This document shows positions 48,662 through 59,672 of a stretch of 63,195 nucleotides of DNA, piece after piece. Below the pieces are notes generated by a model. That model did not search any database. It was given only the letters and a program-made list of their open reading frames with translations, and was not told the origin of the DNA. The stretch is from an uncultured Enterobacteriaceae bacterium (lineage in GTDB: Bacteria; Pseudomonadota; Gammaproteobacteria; Enterobacterales; Enterobacteriaceae). The stretch lies in assembly GCA_945271245.1 (NCBI GenBank), contig CALYPF010000002.1, positions 1 through 63,195 of the forward strand, given 5' to 3'. Numbering within the stretch: the first letter of the stretch is position 1; every line of letters begins with the position of its first letter. The translations under genes were made by a program, and so were the position numbers.

Positions 48662-50893
48662 TTATCCGCCGTGCAAGCGCCGCGCATCAATGATATCCGG
48701 CACCTGATTCAATTTACTTAATACGCGCCCCAGCACCTGCAAATTATAGATTTCAATAGTCATATCAATGGTCGCTATCTGCTGCCTGGTATCGCTACGG
48801 CTGGCGACGCCCAGTACATTCACTTTTTCATTAGCGAGAATGGTGGTGATATCACGCAGTAATCCGCTGCGATCGTTGGCGCTGACGCGCACAACCAGCG
48901 AATAACCGGCGGAATAGCTCTCCCCCCAGACGGCGTCCACAATACGTTCTGGCGCATGCGCTTTAAGTTCGCTTAGCTGGTCACAGTCGGCGCGATGAAT
49001 TGAAATCCCGCGCCCCTGGGTGATAAACCCCACAATCTCATCGCCCGGAATCGGCTGACAGCAGCGTGCGATGTGGTGCATTAAGTTACCGACGCCTTCC
49101 ACCACAACCCGCCCATCTTCTTTAGACCGCTGCTGCGACGCATAGGTTTTTTGCTGCAATTGCCTTAGCGCAGCGGCATCCTGCTCTTCAGCGCTGGGCT
49201 TATTAAACTGCGCCTGCAGGAAATTAACCATTTGATTCAGACGAATATCACCGCCGCCGATTGCCGCCAGCAATTCATCCATCTCATTAAAGTTGTAGCG
49301 CGGTAGTAGGTGTTTTTCTGCCTCTTTGAGGCTGATGCCCAAATGCGCCAGCTCATCATCAAGAATTTGCCGCCCTGCCAGAATATTTTTGTCACGATCC
49401 TGTTTACGAAACCAAGCGTGAATTTTCGAGCGCCCCCGGCTGGTAGTGATATATCCCAGATTAGGATTTAGCCAATCACGGCTCGGATTCGGCTGCTTCT
49501 GAGTGATAATTTCAACCTGATCGCCCATTTGCAGCTGATAGGTAAATGGCACGATGCGCCCGCTAATTTTCGCGCCAATGCAGCGGTGCCCGACATCGCT
49601 GTGAATGTGATAGGCAAAGTCGAGGGGAGTCGAGCCTGCGGGTAAGTCCACCACGTCACCCTTTGGCGTAAATACATAAACTCTGTCGTCAAAAACCTGG
49701 CTGCGCACTTCATCCAGCATTTCGCCCGAGTCAGCCATCTCTTCCTGCCAGGCAATCAGCTTGCGTAGCCAGGCAATGCGATCTTCATAGCCGGAACGAA
49801 CGCCCGCGACACCGCCTTCTTTGTATTTCCAGTGCGCGGCAACGCCCAGTTCGGCCTCTTCATGCATTTGTTTGGTACGAATTTGTATCTCGACCGTTTT
49901 ACCGGCCGGACCGAGCACAACCGTATGAATAGACTGATAACCGTTGGGCTTAGGATTAGCTACATAGTCATCGAACTCATCCGGCAGGTGGCGATAGAGC
50001 GTATGCACAATTCCCAGTGCCGCATAGCAATCTTGCAATCTTTCAGCCACGATACGCACCGCGCGCACATCAAACAACTCATCAAACGACAAATGCTTTT
50101 TCTGCATTTTGCGCCAGATACTGTAGATGTGTTTTGGTCGCCCGTAGACTTCCGCTTTCACACCTTCTTCTTTGATGGTCTGGCGCATGCGGGTTACAAA
50201 TTCATCGATGTAATGCTCGCGATCAATGCGCCGTTCGTGCAGCAGCGTTGCGATACGTTTATATTCGGTAGGCCGCAGATACCGAAAGCAGTAGTCTTCC
50301 AGCTCCCACTTTAACTGCCCGATACCCAGACGGTTAGCCAGTGGCGCATAAATATTGGTGCACTCTTTCGCCGTAAGTACCCGTTCATCTTCAGGCGCGT
50401 CTTTCACTTCGCGCAGATGCGCTATGCGCTCGGCCAGTTTTATCACTACACAGCGAAAATCATCCACCATCGCCAGCAGCATGCGCCGAACGTTGTCTAC
50501 CTGTTCAGAAGAGACCGCATCGTCGGTATGCGTCGCTTTAAGCTGGCGGATAGCGTCCATATCGCGCACGCCGTGAATAAGGTGGACCACCTGTTGCCCG
50601 ACGCTTTCGAGCAGAACTTCTTCAGTAACCGCACCGCCGTCCACCAGCGGGAAAAGCAGCGCCGCGCGCAGAGTATCCGTATCCATACTCAGCGTTGACA
50701 GAATTTCGACCATTTCGACACCGCGCCATAGCAGCAGAGATGCCTGCGGATGCCCCTTAATTTGTTGTTCGCAATAATGCCAGGTTTCAGTTAAGCGTTC
50801 GCACGCCTGGGCGTTGATTCCCAGGCTTGATACCCATTTATCAGGAACAAATTCACCCGCTGTATTGAGATGTGCACTTCTTACCGCAACCAT
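48662..50893 (-). CDS. relA: GTP pyrophosphokinase RelA, (p)ppGpp synthetase
   Basis: Ribosome-associated alarmone synthetase of the stringent response (743 aa, E. coli 744). Order: a degenerate hydrolase domain lacking the HD residues, the synthetase domain (FDELFDVRAVRIVAERLQD, PNGYQSIHTVVLG), a TGS domain (VFTPKGDVVDLPAGSTPLDFAY), a zinc-finger-like region with CCQPIPGDE and a C-terminal ACT domain. It appears intact. Confidence 0.98.
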   Translation of the reverse strand: MVAVRSAHLNTAGEFVPDKWVSSLGINAQACERLTETWHYCEQQIKGHPQASLLLWRGVEMVEILSTLSMDTDTLRAALLFPLVDGGAVTEEVLLESVGQQVVHLIHGVRDMDAIRQLKATHTDDAVSSEQVDNVRRMLLAMVDDFRCVVIKLAERIAHLREVKDAPEDERVLTAKECTNIYAPLANRLGIGQLKWELEDYCFRYLRPTEYKRIATLLHERRIDREHYIDEFVTRMRQTIKEEGVKAEVYGRPKHIYSIWRKMQKKHLSFDELFDVRAVRIVAERLQDCYAALGIVHTLYRHLPDEFDDYVANPKPNGYQSIHTVVLGPAGKTVEIQIRTKQMHEEAELGVAAHWKYKEGGVAGVRSGYEDRIAWLRKLIAWQEEMADSGEMLDEVRSQVFDDRVYVFTPKGDVVDLPAGSTPLDFAYHIHSDVGHRCIGAKISGRIVPFTYQLQMGDQVEIITQKQPNPSRDWLNPNLGYITTSRGRSKIHAWFRKQDRDKNILAGRQILDDELAHLGISLKEAEKHLLPRYNFNEMDELLAAIGGGDIRLNQMVNFLQAQFNKPSAEEQDAAALRQLQQKTYASQQRSKEDGRVVVEGVGNLMHHIARCCQPIPGDEIVGFITQGRGISIHRADCDQLSELKAHAPERIVDAVWGESYSAGYSLVVRVSANDRSGLLRDITTILANEKVNVLGVASRSDTRQQIATIDMTIEIYNLQVLGRVLSKLNQVPDIIDARRLHGG

Positions 50894-51067
50894 TCTTTTC
50901 TCCTTCCAGGCATTCCAGGAGCCTTTAATCTCAGCCCTGGCCGGCGATTTACCGCGCCGATATCCACCTGAGCTGCTTTTACCTTCTCCCGCAAACTGCG
51001 TATGCGTAACGTCTATCCAGACAACTGAACAGACAAACTATCTCCCCTGGGAAGGTGACAATTTATT

Positions 51068-52366
51068 TCAGCACCTTTCAAAGAGCGCCATAGACTCCAG
51101 ATGCCCGGTGTGAGGAAACATATCCAGCATTTTTAATTCCATTAGCCGATAACCTGAACTGCACAATTCTGCGCTATCGCGCGCCAGCGTACTGGGGTTG
51201 CAGGAAACATACACCACGCGCGACGGTGCCAGCGCGGCAATCTGCCGCATGACGCCTGCAGCCCCTGCCCGCGCAGGATCGAGCAGTACTTTATCAACGC
51301 TCTGCCTCGCCCACGGCTGATGAACGGCATCCCGATCCAAATCTTCTAGCCAGAAGCTGATATTTTCCAGGTTATGGTAACGCGCATTATGACGCGCGCT
51401 GGCCACCAGCGCCGATACGCCCTCCACCCCAGTCACCGTTGCGACATGCCGCGCAATGGGTAAAGTAAAATTACCCATACCGCAAAATAAATCGAGTACG
51501 CGATCGTCTGGCGTCAGCGCCAGCCAGTCAATGGCCTGCGCGACCATTTGCTGATTCACCGCATCGTTAACCTGGATAAAGTCTCGCGGACTAAACTGTA
51601 AGCGTAGCCCCTGTGAGACATACCAAGGCTGGTCTCCGTAAAGGCATTCGAGGGTATCACTCCCACCCGCCAGAAAAAGCGCGACATCGTGTGTTTGCGA
51701 AAAACGTTCCAGTTTTTCTTTATCATGCGCACTTAAAGGCTGAGTGTGGCGCAGTACCATCAGTATTCCGCTATCTGCCTGCACTAATTCAACGTGGCCC
51801 AAACTTCGCGCGCCCTGCAGGGCATCGAGGCAGATACGCAGCGGGGCCAGTAATGCCTCAAGACCGGGCACCATAATAGGGCAACAGCCTATATCGACCA
51901 GTTCATGAGAATTCGTTTTCCGAAACCCCATTTGCAGTTTTTTCTCTGGCGCAGAATACTTCAGGCTCAGGCGTACCCTGCGTCGATATCCCCAAGGCTG
52001 AGCGTCAATAATATGACTGACCTCATGTTTCATCATTCGTTCCAGCGCGCGCTTTTTACTAACCTGCTGTAACGCCACGCTGGCATGCTGCTGCTGGCAA
52101 CCGCCGCATACGCCAAAATGCGGGCAGCGGGGCGCAACGCGCTCGGGGCTATCGTTCAAACGGCGTTTAACCGTACCCAGACTATAATTACGTTTTTCTT
52201 GTGTAAGACAGACGTCCGCCGTTTCTCCCGGCAAGGCGCCGGAAATAAATAGCGTCTTGTTCTGATAACGTGCGACTCCCTGACCAAAAACATCCAGGTC
52301 AGTAATCTCAACAGTTATGATCTTGCGCGTCGTCACGCGACGCTTTGCAGAGTAGAATTGCGCCAT
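51068..52366 (-). CDS. rlmD: 23S rRNA (uracil-1939-C5) methyltransferase RlmD
   Basis: Methylates U1939 of 23S rRNA. From [15 protein letters not shown] (start 52366) it is 432 residues. A TRAM domain is followed by the 4Fe-4S cysteines [12 protein letters not shown], the SAM motif [14 protein letters not shown], the catalytic region [14 protein letters not shown] and LLDPARAGA. It is divergent from barA, with 56 nt between. Confidence 0.97.
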   Translation of the reverse strand: MAQFYSAKRRVTTRKIITVEITDLDVFGQGVARYQNKTLFISGALPGETADVCLTQEKRNYSLGTVKRRLNDSPERVAPRCPHFGVCGGCQQQHASVALQQVSKKRALERMMKHEVSHIIDAQPWGYRRRVRLSLKYSAPEKKLQMGFRKTNSHELVDIGCCPIMVPGLEALLAPLRICLDALQGARSLGHVELVQADSGILMVLRHTQPLSAHDKEKLERFSQTHDVALFLAGGSDTLECLYGDQPWYVSQGLRLQFSPRDFIQVNDAVNQQMVAQAIDWLALTPDDRVLDLFCGMGNFTLPIARHVATVTGVEGVSALVASARHNARYHNLENISFWLEDLDRDAVHQPWARQSVDKVLLDPARAGAAGVMRQIAALAPSRVVYVSCNPSTLARDSAELCSSGYRLMELKMLDMFPHTGHLESMALFERC

Positions 52367-52422
52367 GATAAAAAGCTGAATCACCCGTTAATATTTGCTT
52401 AATTGTCCCATATCGGAACCCC

Positions 52423-55182
52423 ATGACCAACTACAGCCTACGGGCACGTATGATGATACTGATTCTGGCACCGACGGTTCTCATCGGCCTGCTACTCAGT
52501 ATTTTTTTCGTGGTACATCGCTACCACGATTTACAGCGTCAGCTTGAAGACGCTGGCGCCAGTATTATTGAGCCCCTGGCGGTATCCAGTGAATATGGTA
52601 TGAGCTTTCATAACCGGGAATCCATTCGCCAACTGGTGAGTGTGTTGCACCGCCGTCACTCGGATATTTTACGCGGTATTTCAATTTACGATGAAAATAA
52701 CCGGCTTTTTGTTACCTCCAATTATCAATTGGATCATTCGCTGCTGCGCCTGCCGGACGGCGCACCGCTGCCGCAAAGCCTGACGATTACTCAGCGCGAA
52801 GATAGGTTAATAATGCGCACGCCTATCATCTCAGAACGCTATTTCCCCGACGAGTCTGAGGTAACCGAAGCAAAGCCGGCGGATAATACAATGGGCTATG
52901 TCGCACTGGAGCTTGATCTTAAATCGGTGCGTCTGCAGCAATATAAAGAAATATTTACCTCCACGCTGCTGGTCTTATTTTGCGTATCTATTGCGCTTAT
53001 TTTCGCCTGGCGTTTAATGCGCGACGTCACCAGCCCCATACGTAATATGGTTAATACCGTCGATCGTATTCGCCGTGGCCAGCTTGATAGCCGCGTTGAA
53101 GGTTTCATGCTGGGCGAACTGGATATGCTGAAAAACGGCATTAATTCTATGGCAATGTCGCTGACAGCCTATCATGAAGAGATGCAACACAATGTTGATC
53201 AGGCGACGTCAGATCTGCGCGAAACCCTGGAACAGATGGAAATTCAGAATGTAGAACTGGATTTGGCGAAGAAAAAAGCGCAGGAGGCGGCCAGAATTAA
53301 ATCTGAATTTTTGGCCAATATGTCTCATGAGTTGCGCACGCCGCTTAACGGCGTGATTGGCTTTACGCGCCTGACGTTAAAAACCGATCTTAGCCCTACG
53401 CAGCGCGATCACCTGAATACCATCGAGCGTTCAGCCAATAACCTGCTCACTATTATTAACGACGTGCTCGACTTTTCTAAACTTGAGGCCGGTAAACTTA
53501 TTCTGGAAAGTATTCCCTTCCTGCTGCGCACCACGCTGGACGAAACGGTGTCGCTGTTGGCGCACTCCGCGCATGATAAAGGACTGGAACTGACGCTGGA
53601 TATTAAAAACGATGTCCCTGATAACGTGATTGGCGATCCGCTTCGTTTCCAGCAAATTATTACCAACCTGGTGGGTAACGCGATTAAATTTACCGAAAAC
53701 GGCAATGTGGATGTCATTGTTGGAAAACGGGCTATCAGCAATAACAAATTACAAATTGAAGTGCAGATCCGCGATACAGGCATTGGTATTCCGGAAAAAG
53801 ATCAGTCACGCCTGTTCCAGGCCTTCCGACAGGCCGATGCCAGTATCTCACGCCGCCACGGCGGCACCGGACTGGGACTGGTTATTACGCAGAAGCTGGT
53901 CAATGAAATGGGAGGCGATATCTCCTTCCACAGCCAGCCAGGGCACGGTTCGACTTTCTGGTTTAACATTAATCTCGATCTCAATCTGAATGCCGTGCCG
54001 GATATGTTTTCGCAGGAGGCGCTGGCGGGAAAACATATCGGCTACGTTGAGGCTAACCCTACGGCGGCCCAGGGAACGCTGGATATGCTGAAAGGGATGT
54101 CGATGCATATTACTTACAGCACCTCGCTATCGGCACTGCCGGAAGACCGCTATGACTGTATTTTGCTAGGTGTTCCGGTAACGCTGCGCAATCCACAGAC
54201 CACGCTGATGTCCAAAATAACTAAAGCCGCCACCATGACCAACTGTCTGCTACTGGCGCTACCGAGTCAGGCTCGCGTAAATACCGAGTTGCTCAAACGC
54301 GATGGTGCAACGGCCTGTTTACCAAAACCGGTAACGCCCACGCGCCTGACGCCGCTGCTGTTGGAACACTGCGCCTCTCTGGCTACTCCGATTATCGATC
54401 GCGGCGTGCGCGACGCGCGGCTATTGATGACGGTGATGGCGGTCGATGATAACCCGGCGAACCTGAAACTCATCGGTGCGCTGCTGGAAGACAAAGTGCA
54501 GAGCGTTGTCCTGTGTGAAAGCGGGACGCAGGCGCTGGAAAGCGCACGCCAGATGTCATTCGATCTTGTCTTAATGGATATACAAATGCCGGATATGGAT
54601 GGAATTCGGGCCTGTGAATTGATCCATCAATTGCCACAGCACCAGCATACGCCGGTTATTGCGGTGACTGCCCACGCCATGGCCGGCCAGCGAGAGAAAT
54701 TATTAAGCGCGGGTATGAACGATTATCTGGCAAAACCCATTGAAGAGAAAAAACTTCATACGCTGCTAATGCGTTACCAGCCCGGCGGCGGTATCCCCAT
54801 GATTGCAGAGGAGCCGACAGCGCCAGTGGTCAATCACAATGCGACGTTTGACTGGGATCTGGCGCTGTATCAGGCCGCCAATAAACCGGATTTAGCCCAG
54901 GACATGCTGCATATGCTGCTGGCATTTTTACCTGATGTACACAGCGAGGTTGAAGCACAGCTGGAGGGGAAATCCCCGGCAAGGCTAGTGGATATGATTC
55001 ATAAGTTGCACGGTAGCTGCGGCTACAGCGGCGTGCCGCGCCTCAAAAATCTTTGTCATCTACTGGAACAGCAATTGCGCAGCGGCATCGCGCCGGAAGA
55101 CTTAGAACCAGAGCTGCTGGAGTTACAGGATGAAATGGAAAATGTGGCCCGGGAAGCGCGAGCTCTCCTGAAGGCGCAATAA
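52423..55182 (+). CDS. barA: hybrid sensor histidine kinase BarA
   Basis: Tripartite sensor kinase that phosphorylates UvrY, the activator of csrB and csrC. The 919-residue protein has an N-terminal membrane helix (about 9-30), a periplasmic region, a second helix (about 175-200), HAMP, a DHp domain with the phospho-His in [12 protein letters not shown], an HATPase domain (RHGGTGLGL), a receiver with the phospho-Asp in [13 protein letters not shown], and a C-terminal Hpt domain ([11 protein letters not shown]). All relay residues are present. Two csrB copies 3 kb downstream make it directly relevant here. Confidence 0.98.
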   Translation: MTNYSLRARMMILILAPTVLIGLLLSIFFVVHRYHDLQRQLEDAGASIIEPLAVSSEYGMSFHNRESIRQLVSVLHRRHSDILRGISIYDENNRLFVTSNYQLDHSLLRLPDGAPLPQSLTITQREDRLIMRTPIISERYFPDESEVTEAKPADNTMGYVALELDLKSVRLQQYKEIFTSTLLVLFCVSIALIFAWRLMRDVTSPIRNMVNTVDRIRRGQLDSRVEGFMLGELDMLKNGINSMAMSLTAYHEEMQHNVDQATSDLRETLEQMEIQNVELDLAKKKAQEAARIKSEFLANMSHELRTPLNGVIGFTRLTLKTDLSPTQRDHLNTIERSANNLLTIINDVLDFSKLEAGKLILESIPFLLRTTLDETVSLLAHSAHDKGLELTLDIKNDVPDNVIGDPLRFQQIITNLVGNAIKFTENGNVDVIVGKRAISNNKLQIEVQIRDTGIGIPEKDQSRLFQAFRQADASISRRHGGTGLGLVITQKLVNEMGGDISFHSQPGHGSTFWFNINLDLNLNAVPDMFSQEALAGKHIGYVEANPTAAQGTLDMLKGMSMHITYSTSLSALPEDRYDCILLGVPVTLRNPQTTLMSKITKAATMTNCLLLALPSQARVNTELLKRDGATACLPKPVTPTRLTPLLLEHCASLATPIIDRGVRDARLLMTVMAVDDNPANLKLIGALLEDKVQSVVLCESGTQALESARQMSFDLVLMDIQMPDMDGIRACELIHQLPQHQHTPVIAVTAHAMAGQREKLLSAGMNDYLAKPIEEKKLHTLLMRYQPGGGIPMIAEEPTAPVVNHNATFDWDLALYQAANKPDLAQDMLHMLLAFLPDVHSEVEAQLEGKSPARLVDMIHKLHGSCGYSGVPRLKNLCHLLEQQLRSGIAPEDLEPELLELQDEMENVAREARALLKAQ

Positions 55183-55324
55183 AACAGATTCTGACGGGAT
55201 TAGCTGGCGCACTGGCAGGAGTTGCTCGCGGGAGGACCTCCTGCTTCCGAAAATGAAACCCGCGGGTACGCAACCGTAGTTAATTTCCCGGTTTCACCTG
55301 CCAGATAAGGAGTTACGCCGGTGA

Positions 55325-56470
55325 TTACTGTCCCAGGGACTGACCAATCGCCAGGATTTGTGCAATATTCTTTGCCGCATTGCGAATATTTATAGCCGCA
55401 TCATCCAGCGCCTCTTCCAGTGTGACTATGCGTGCTAAGACGCTAAACATAGCGTCTACACCGCGCTGATAAACCCTATCCGCATCCTGTTCCAGGCTAC
55501 CGCTGAGGATGATAACCGGTTTCGCATATCGCTTTGCGAGCTCCGCCACGCCGGCCGGTACTTTTCCACAGGCCGTTTGGCCATCGGTTCTTCCCTCGCC
55601 GGTAATAATAATATCGGCGTCGCGCAGCTGCGTTTCCAGGCCAAGGGCATCCATCACCATGTGAACCCCTTGGCGTAATGTTGCACCACAAAATGCGCTT
55701 AACGCGGCGCCCATTCCGCCTGCAGCGCCGCCGCCGGGTAGCGACAGTACATCAATTGCCATATCGCGCTGAACAACCTGCGCAAAATGCACCAGCGCGG
55801 CGTCCAGTTGCGCAACCATTTCCCGCGTAGCGCCTTTTTGAGGGCCAAATACCGCAGATGCGCCTTTTTCCCCGGTAAGGGGATTATCAACATCGCAGGC
55901 GACCTCAATAATGCATGAAGCCAGGCGCGAATCGAGCCCTGAGGTATCAATGCGTTCCAGTTGAAGCAAAGCCGCACCGCCGGATGGCAGCGCTTCTCCG
56001 CGCTTATCAAGGAGCCGTACGCCCAGCGCCTGTAGCATGCCAGCGCCAGCGTCATTGGTGGCACTACCGCCAATCCCGAGAATAAATTTGCGCGCGCCGG
56101 CATTTAGCGCCGCGAGAATAAGCTCCCCCGTCCCTCGCGACGTAGCAACCATAGGATCCCTGTCCTTTTTATTCACCAGTGCCAGCCCGCTGGCAGCGGC
56201 CATTTCAATAAAAGCGCAATGTCCGTCGTCGGAAAGCCCATAAAACGCCGCTACGGGCTTTCCCTCCGGCCCGGTAACACTTACCGAAACCAGGCGCCCC
56301 CGCGTCGCCTCCACCAGCGCTTTAACCGTGCCTTCACCACCATCGGCCATTGGCAGCAGTGCGTATTGCGCGCCAGGAAATACTTGCCGCATACCGTCAG
56401 CAATATTACGGGCTACATCCATTGCGCTCATACACTCCTTCCAGGAATCAGGGGCAATCACGATTTTCAT
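55325..56470 (-). CDS. glycerate 2-kinase (GarK/GlxK type)
   Basis: Phosphorylates D-glycerate to 2-phosphoglycerate. From MKIVIAPDSWKECMSAMDVA (start 56470) it is 381 residues, the GarK/GlxK length. Family motifs are ADGGEGTVKALV, LGIGGSATNDAGAGMLQALG and ITGEGRTDGQTACGK. In E. coli the genes here belong to glucarate catabolism, which ends in glycerate, so a stand-alone kinase at this position fits a remnant or alternative of that module. I leave the symbol open between garK and glxK. Confidence 0.85.
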   Translation of the reverse strand: MKIVIAPDSWKECMSAMDVARNIADGMRQVFPGAQYALLPMADGGEGTVKALVEATRGRLVSVSVTGPEGKPVAAFYGLSDDGHCAFIEMAAASGLALVNKKDRDPMVATSRGTGELILAALNAGARKFILGIGGSATNDAGAGMLQALGVRLLDKRGEALPSGGAALLQLERIDTSGLDSRLASCIIEVACDVDNPLTGEKGASAVFGPQKGATREMVAQLDAALVHFAQVVQRDMAIDVLSLPGGGAAGGMGAALSAFCGATLRQGVHMVMDALGLETQLRDADIIITGEGRTDGQTACGKVPAGVAELAKRYAKPVIILSGSLEQDADRVYQRGVDAMFSVLARIVTLEEALDDAAINIRNAAKNIAQILAIGQSLGQ

Positions 56471-56701
56471 GGCATCTCCTTTATCATCACTTCGCCGGAT
56501 GCCTTGCTTAAACAGACGCAAAATTTTGAGCATATATGGCGCAATGATTTCATTTGGACAACGGCAGCAATGAGCGTAGCACCGCAGTCACCGTACTGTT
56601 ATGAATAATAGAAGACAGGTGCTGCAGGCAAAGTGAGGAAATAAAAATCAGAGCAGGGGCAGGTTCGCCGGGGCAGCGCCCGGCAGCCATGGCGCATTCA
56701 T

Positions 56702-57151
56702 TCAGTCTGACAAACTGCTCGCCCAGGCCTCTAGCCAGGGAATGGCTATCATTTCTGGCTCAGGATGCTCTGTTGCATCTATCGTCAGTAGTTCACCAAT
56801 GCGCGACGCGCCCTGTTCCTGCAGTAGGGCGTCGAACTGTTTCCCCGCCTGACAGAACCGCTCATAGCTACTGTCGCCCAGAGCTATTAGGCCGTAGCGC
56901 ATGGTCGGTTGCCATCCCGCATCCTGCAAAGCGGAAAATAGCGAACGAATATTATCTGGCAGATCGCCCTGCCCCGTGGTTGACGTTACAATCAGCGTAT
57001 AAAGTCCGTCATAGCGCTGCCAGTCCTGGAGCGACGGCTCTTCAAACACGGTGGACTGATGCCCTTGTTCGCTCAGAATTCGCTGTGCCTCTTCTGCCAC
57101 TAATAGCGAATTGCCATACACTGTACCAACGAATATGCCTATCTCCGCCAC
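56702..57151 (-). CDS. yqcA: YqcA, flavodoxin-family protein
   Basis: Short-chain flavodoxin (149 aa). The FMN phosphate loop [16 protein letters not shown] is at residues 7-22, with [13 protein letters not shown] and [17 protein letters not shown] further on. It follows truC by 3 nt; the redox partner is unknown. Confidence 0.93.
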   Translation of the reverse strand: MAEIGIFVGTVYGNSLLVAEEAQRILSEQGHQSTVFEEPSLQDWQRYDGLYTLIVTSTTGQGDLPDNIRSLFSALQDAGWQPTMRYGLIALGDSSYERFCQAGKQFDALLQEQGASRIGELLTIDATEHPEPEMIAIPWLEAWASSLSD

Positions 57152-57154
57152 TGT

Positions 57155-57952
57155 TTATCTCTCCCTGCCATCGGCTATCGTGATGTCATCCTGAAGATTC
57201 ATTTGTGGAAACGCAACCCTTTCTATTTCGGGGATAACGCCAGACCAGCCAAAATGGGATATTGCCTGCATCCACGGCCAGTCTAGCCCGGCCTGTAGCT
57301 GCAATGGCTTGCCGGTCGCTGGATGAATTAATTGCATTTCACTGGCGTGTAGCATTAAACGATCGCAGCCAAAATGCAGCGCCGCAGCGCGATTTTGCCG
57401 CAGATCGCCATGTTTGGTATCGCCGATGATGGGGTGACGCAGGTGCGCCATATGCCGACGCAGCTGGTGACGGCGGCCGGTTTTAGGCATGAGTTCTACC
57501 AGGCTATAGCGGGCGCTGGAATAGCGCCCTACTGCAACAGGCATTTCACTCGTCGCAAGCCCCCGGTACTGCGTCAAGGCAGGCTGGGCTGCTTTGTCCT
57601 GGCGCGCATATTTGTCTGCGATTTTGTCCAGCTCTTCAACGAGGGGATAATCGAGTTCAGCTCCATCCTGTAGCCAGCCGCGCACAATCGCGTGATAGCG
57701 TTTTTTAATACGATGTGTTTCAAACTGCTGTGCCAGCTCGCGCCCCATCTCGCTCGACAGGCCCATGAGCAATACGCCTGATGTTGGGCGATCAATGCGG
57801 TGTGCGGTGAAGACATGGCGCCCAATCTGATCCCTCACCGTTTGCATGACCACTACCTTTTCATGGCGGTCGAGCCAGCTACGATGCACCAGCCATCCGG
57901 AAGGTTTATTAACCGCCACTAGCCATTCATCCTGATAGATAATTTCTATCAT
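57155..57952 (-). CDS. truC: tRNA pseudouridine(65) synthase TruC
   Basis: Modifies U65 of tRNAs. RluA-family enzyme (265 aa) with the catalytic Asp in HRIDRPTSGVLL and the motif KTGRRHQLRRHMAHL. Starts inside the yqcC 3' end (4-nt overlap). Confidence 0.96.
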   Translation of the reverse strand: MIEIIYQDEWLVAVNKPSGWLVHRSWLDRHEKVVVMQTVRDQIGRHVFTAHRIDRPTSGVLLMGLSSEMGRELAQQFETHRIKKRYHAIVRGWLQDGAELDYPLVEELDKIADKYARQDKAAQPALTQYRGLATSEMPVAVGRYSSARYSLVELMPKTGRRHQLRRHMAHLRHPIIGDTKHGDLRQNRAAALHFGCDRLMLHASEMQLIHPATGKPLQLQAGLDWPWMQAISHFGWSGVIPEIERVAFPQMNLQDDITIADGRER

Positions 57953-58278
57953 GGGTTTTCACCGTCAAATAGCGCATCCAGCTCCTGAAGCGCTTCCAGT
58001 ATTGCTTCACGCTCGGGATTACTGACATCCAGCGCCATTTCAAAGTAAGGCGATACGGCAAAAGCAACGGGGAGTGGGCGATCGCCATCCAATAATGCGT
58101 GCATTCGGGGCAGCAGTACCCACTGCAGCCATTCGTGCGGGGTGAGCGTGTCCATACAAAACGGCTGATCGCTATTTAGCGCTTCGATGCCCGGCGCTTC
58201 CCCTTGCCAAAGCTGACGCTCACGCAGAACGTGCTCTACGTGTAACAGCCGCTGACGCACTTCGTTATGGCGATTCAT
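57949..58278 (-). CDS. yqcC: YqcC, small conserved protein
   Basis: Short cytosolic protein (109 aa) of unknown function with the family pattern DTLTPHEWLQWVLLPRMHALLDGD. It is the first gene of the yqcC-truC-yqcA run. In E. coli csrB lies between yqcC and syd, which is also where the csrB copies lie here. Confidence 0.92.
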   Translation of the reverse strand: MNRHNEVRQRLLHVEHVLRERQLWQGEAPGIEALNSDQPFCMDTLTPHEWLQWVLLPRMHALLDGDRPLPVAFAVSPYFEMALDVSNPEREAILEALQELDALFDGENP

Positions 58279-58406
58279 AAGACCTCGCTACATTTTACTG
58301 GCGACATGACGCATAAGTATCCGAGACTTGAGAAGTGTTTCGGCATTTGCGTCAACAGGAATAACGCACAGGATAACATGCCCTCGAAACGGCCTGAATA
58401 CCGATA

Positions 58407-58776
58407 AAAAAAGGGAGGGCGCTGAAAAATCAGCGCCCTCCGGTTTCGTTTTGCAGCAATCCAGCTACCTTCAGTGCTCCCTGCTCATCCGTGACAACTT
58501 TTCCTTTGACCTTCCTGGCTCGCTGTCCTTCGCACTTGCTTCCTGCTCATCATCCTGATGTACGTTACGCCATCCTGACGCACGTTGTGATCTTCATGAT
58601 CCGCCTTCTGTCCCGTCCGGCTCTCATTCTCCATCCTGGAGGTGTCCTTTAACGCTTATCCCGCGCTGGTCCTTCGCTTCGTCCTGAAGCACTTCCCTGC
58701 AGCGCCACTCCAGCGTAGTCCTTTCAGAAGAGACATCATCCTGATATCTGCTTGCTGTTCAACGCTCCGTGTCGAT
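58407..58776 (-). ncRNA. csrB: CsrB small RNA, copy 1
   Basis: Regulatory RNA that sequesters the CsrA protein through many GGA sites. About 370 nt on the minus strand, equal to E. coli csrB (369). The predicted RNA starts at ATCGACACGGAG (E. coli GTCGACAGGGAG) and carries over twenty GGA motifs, many as CAGGAUG or AGGAAG hairpin loops. It shares stretches such as AAAGGACACCUCCAGGAUGG with E. coli, and ends in the hairpin GGAGGGCGCUGA-UUUU-UCAGCGCCCUCC plus T-run. Synteny (yqcC-csrB-syd) is conserved. It is almost identical to copy 2. Confidence 0.93.
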
Positions 58777-58947
58777 GGGCATAGATTCGCTGATATCCGC
58801 CCAACTTACAATACACTCAGATAACTCTTACCAGCCGCACTATCTGTCAACTACGGACATTATTTTTTAATCTATTGATATTAAATGGTAAAGTTGAACA
58901 CAGTTAAGAATAAGCCCCTAAAGTAAACAGCGATATCCCACAGTGGC

Positions 58948-58965
58948 TGTGAGAGATATCTTACA
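58948..58965. promoter_or_regulatory. UvrY-type site upstream of csrB copy 1
   Basis: 18-bp near-palindrome TGTGAGAGATATCTTACA, centred about 180 bp upstream of the predicted csrB-1 start. It matches the known distal UvrY (SirA) site of csrB in sequence type and distance. Confidence 0.8.
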
Positions 58966-59093
58966 ATCGATAGGGGTAAAAACTGCCATGAATCGCCGGG
59001 GCTGCGAGAAGGCATGTACATAGAGAGAAAAGATAGATTTTAAGTGCATTTTTTCAGAGCGCCTGCATTCTGTCAACAACCAAACTGCCCCAT

Positions 59094-59462
59094 AAAAAAG
59101 GGAGGGCGCTGAAAAATCAGCGCCCTCCGGTTCGTTTTGCAGCAATCCAGCTACCTTCAGTGCTCCCTGCTCATCCGTGACAACTTTTCCTTTGACCTTC
59201 CTGGCTCGCTGTCCTTCGCACTTGCTTCCTGCTCATCATCCTGATGTACGTTACGCCATCCTGACGCACGTTGTGATCTTCATGATCCGCCTTCTGTCCC
59301 GTCCGGCTCTCATTCTCCATCCTGGAGGTGTCCTTTAACGCTTATCCCGCGCTGGTCCTTCGCTTCGTCCTGAAGCACTTCCCTGCAGCGCCACTCCAGC
59401 GTAGTCCTTTCAGAAGAGACATCATCCTGATATCTGCTTGCTGTTCAACGCTCCGTGTCGAT
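59094..59462 (-). ncRNA. csrB: CsrB small RNA, copy 2
   Basis: Second csrB gene, about 369 nt, same strand and orientation. From the terminator through about 25-30 nt upstream of the predicted start it matches copy 1 except for two one-base indels: one fewer A in the terminal run and GGTTCG instead of GGTTTCG. Further upstream the two differ strongly. Its own UvrY-type site lies at 59635-59652. Both copies should be transcribed as separate, functionally equal RNAs. Confidence 0.92.
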
Positions 59463-59634
59463 GGGCATAGATTCGCTGATATCCGCCTGCCTTACAAGGT
59501 ACCTGAAATAAGTTCATTTAAGGCTTACGGCCTGGGAACATAGAAATAACAACATAATTATATGATATTTATATAAAAAATATCTAAAGCATAGAAATAT
59601 ACCGGCTCCGTGGACAGCTATTTCCCACATACAG

Positions 59635-59652
59635 TGTAAGAGATCTCCTACA
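59635..59652. promoter_or_regulatory. UvrY-type site upstream of csrB copy 2
   Basis: 18-bp near-palindrome TGTAAGAGATCTCCTACA, centred about 181 bp upstream of the predicted csrB-2 start, the same distance as for copy 1. Confidence 0.8.
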
Positions 59653-59672
59653 CAGTTAAGGTGGAAACTCTG

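Noticed and set aside
58642-59543. Two open frames (58642-58824 and 59328-59543) with the same 55-residue start, looking like paralogous genes
   Set aside because: They lie antisense within the duplicated csrB genes; the shared peptide is a by-product of the RNA duplication.
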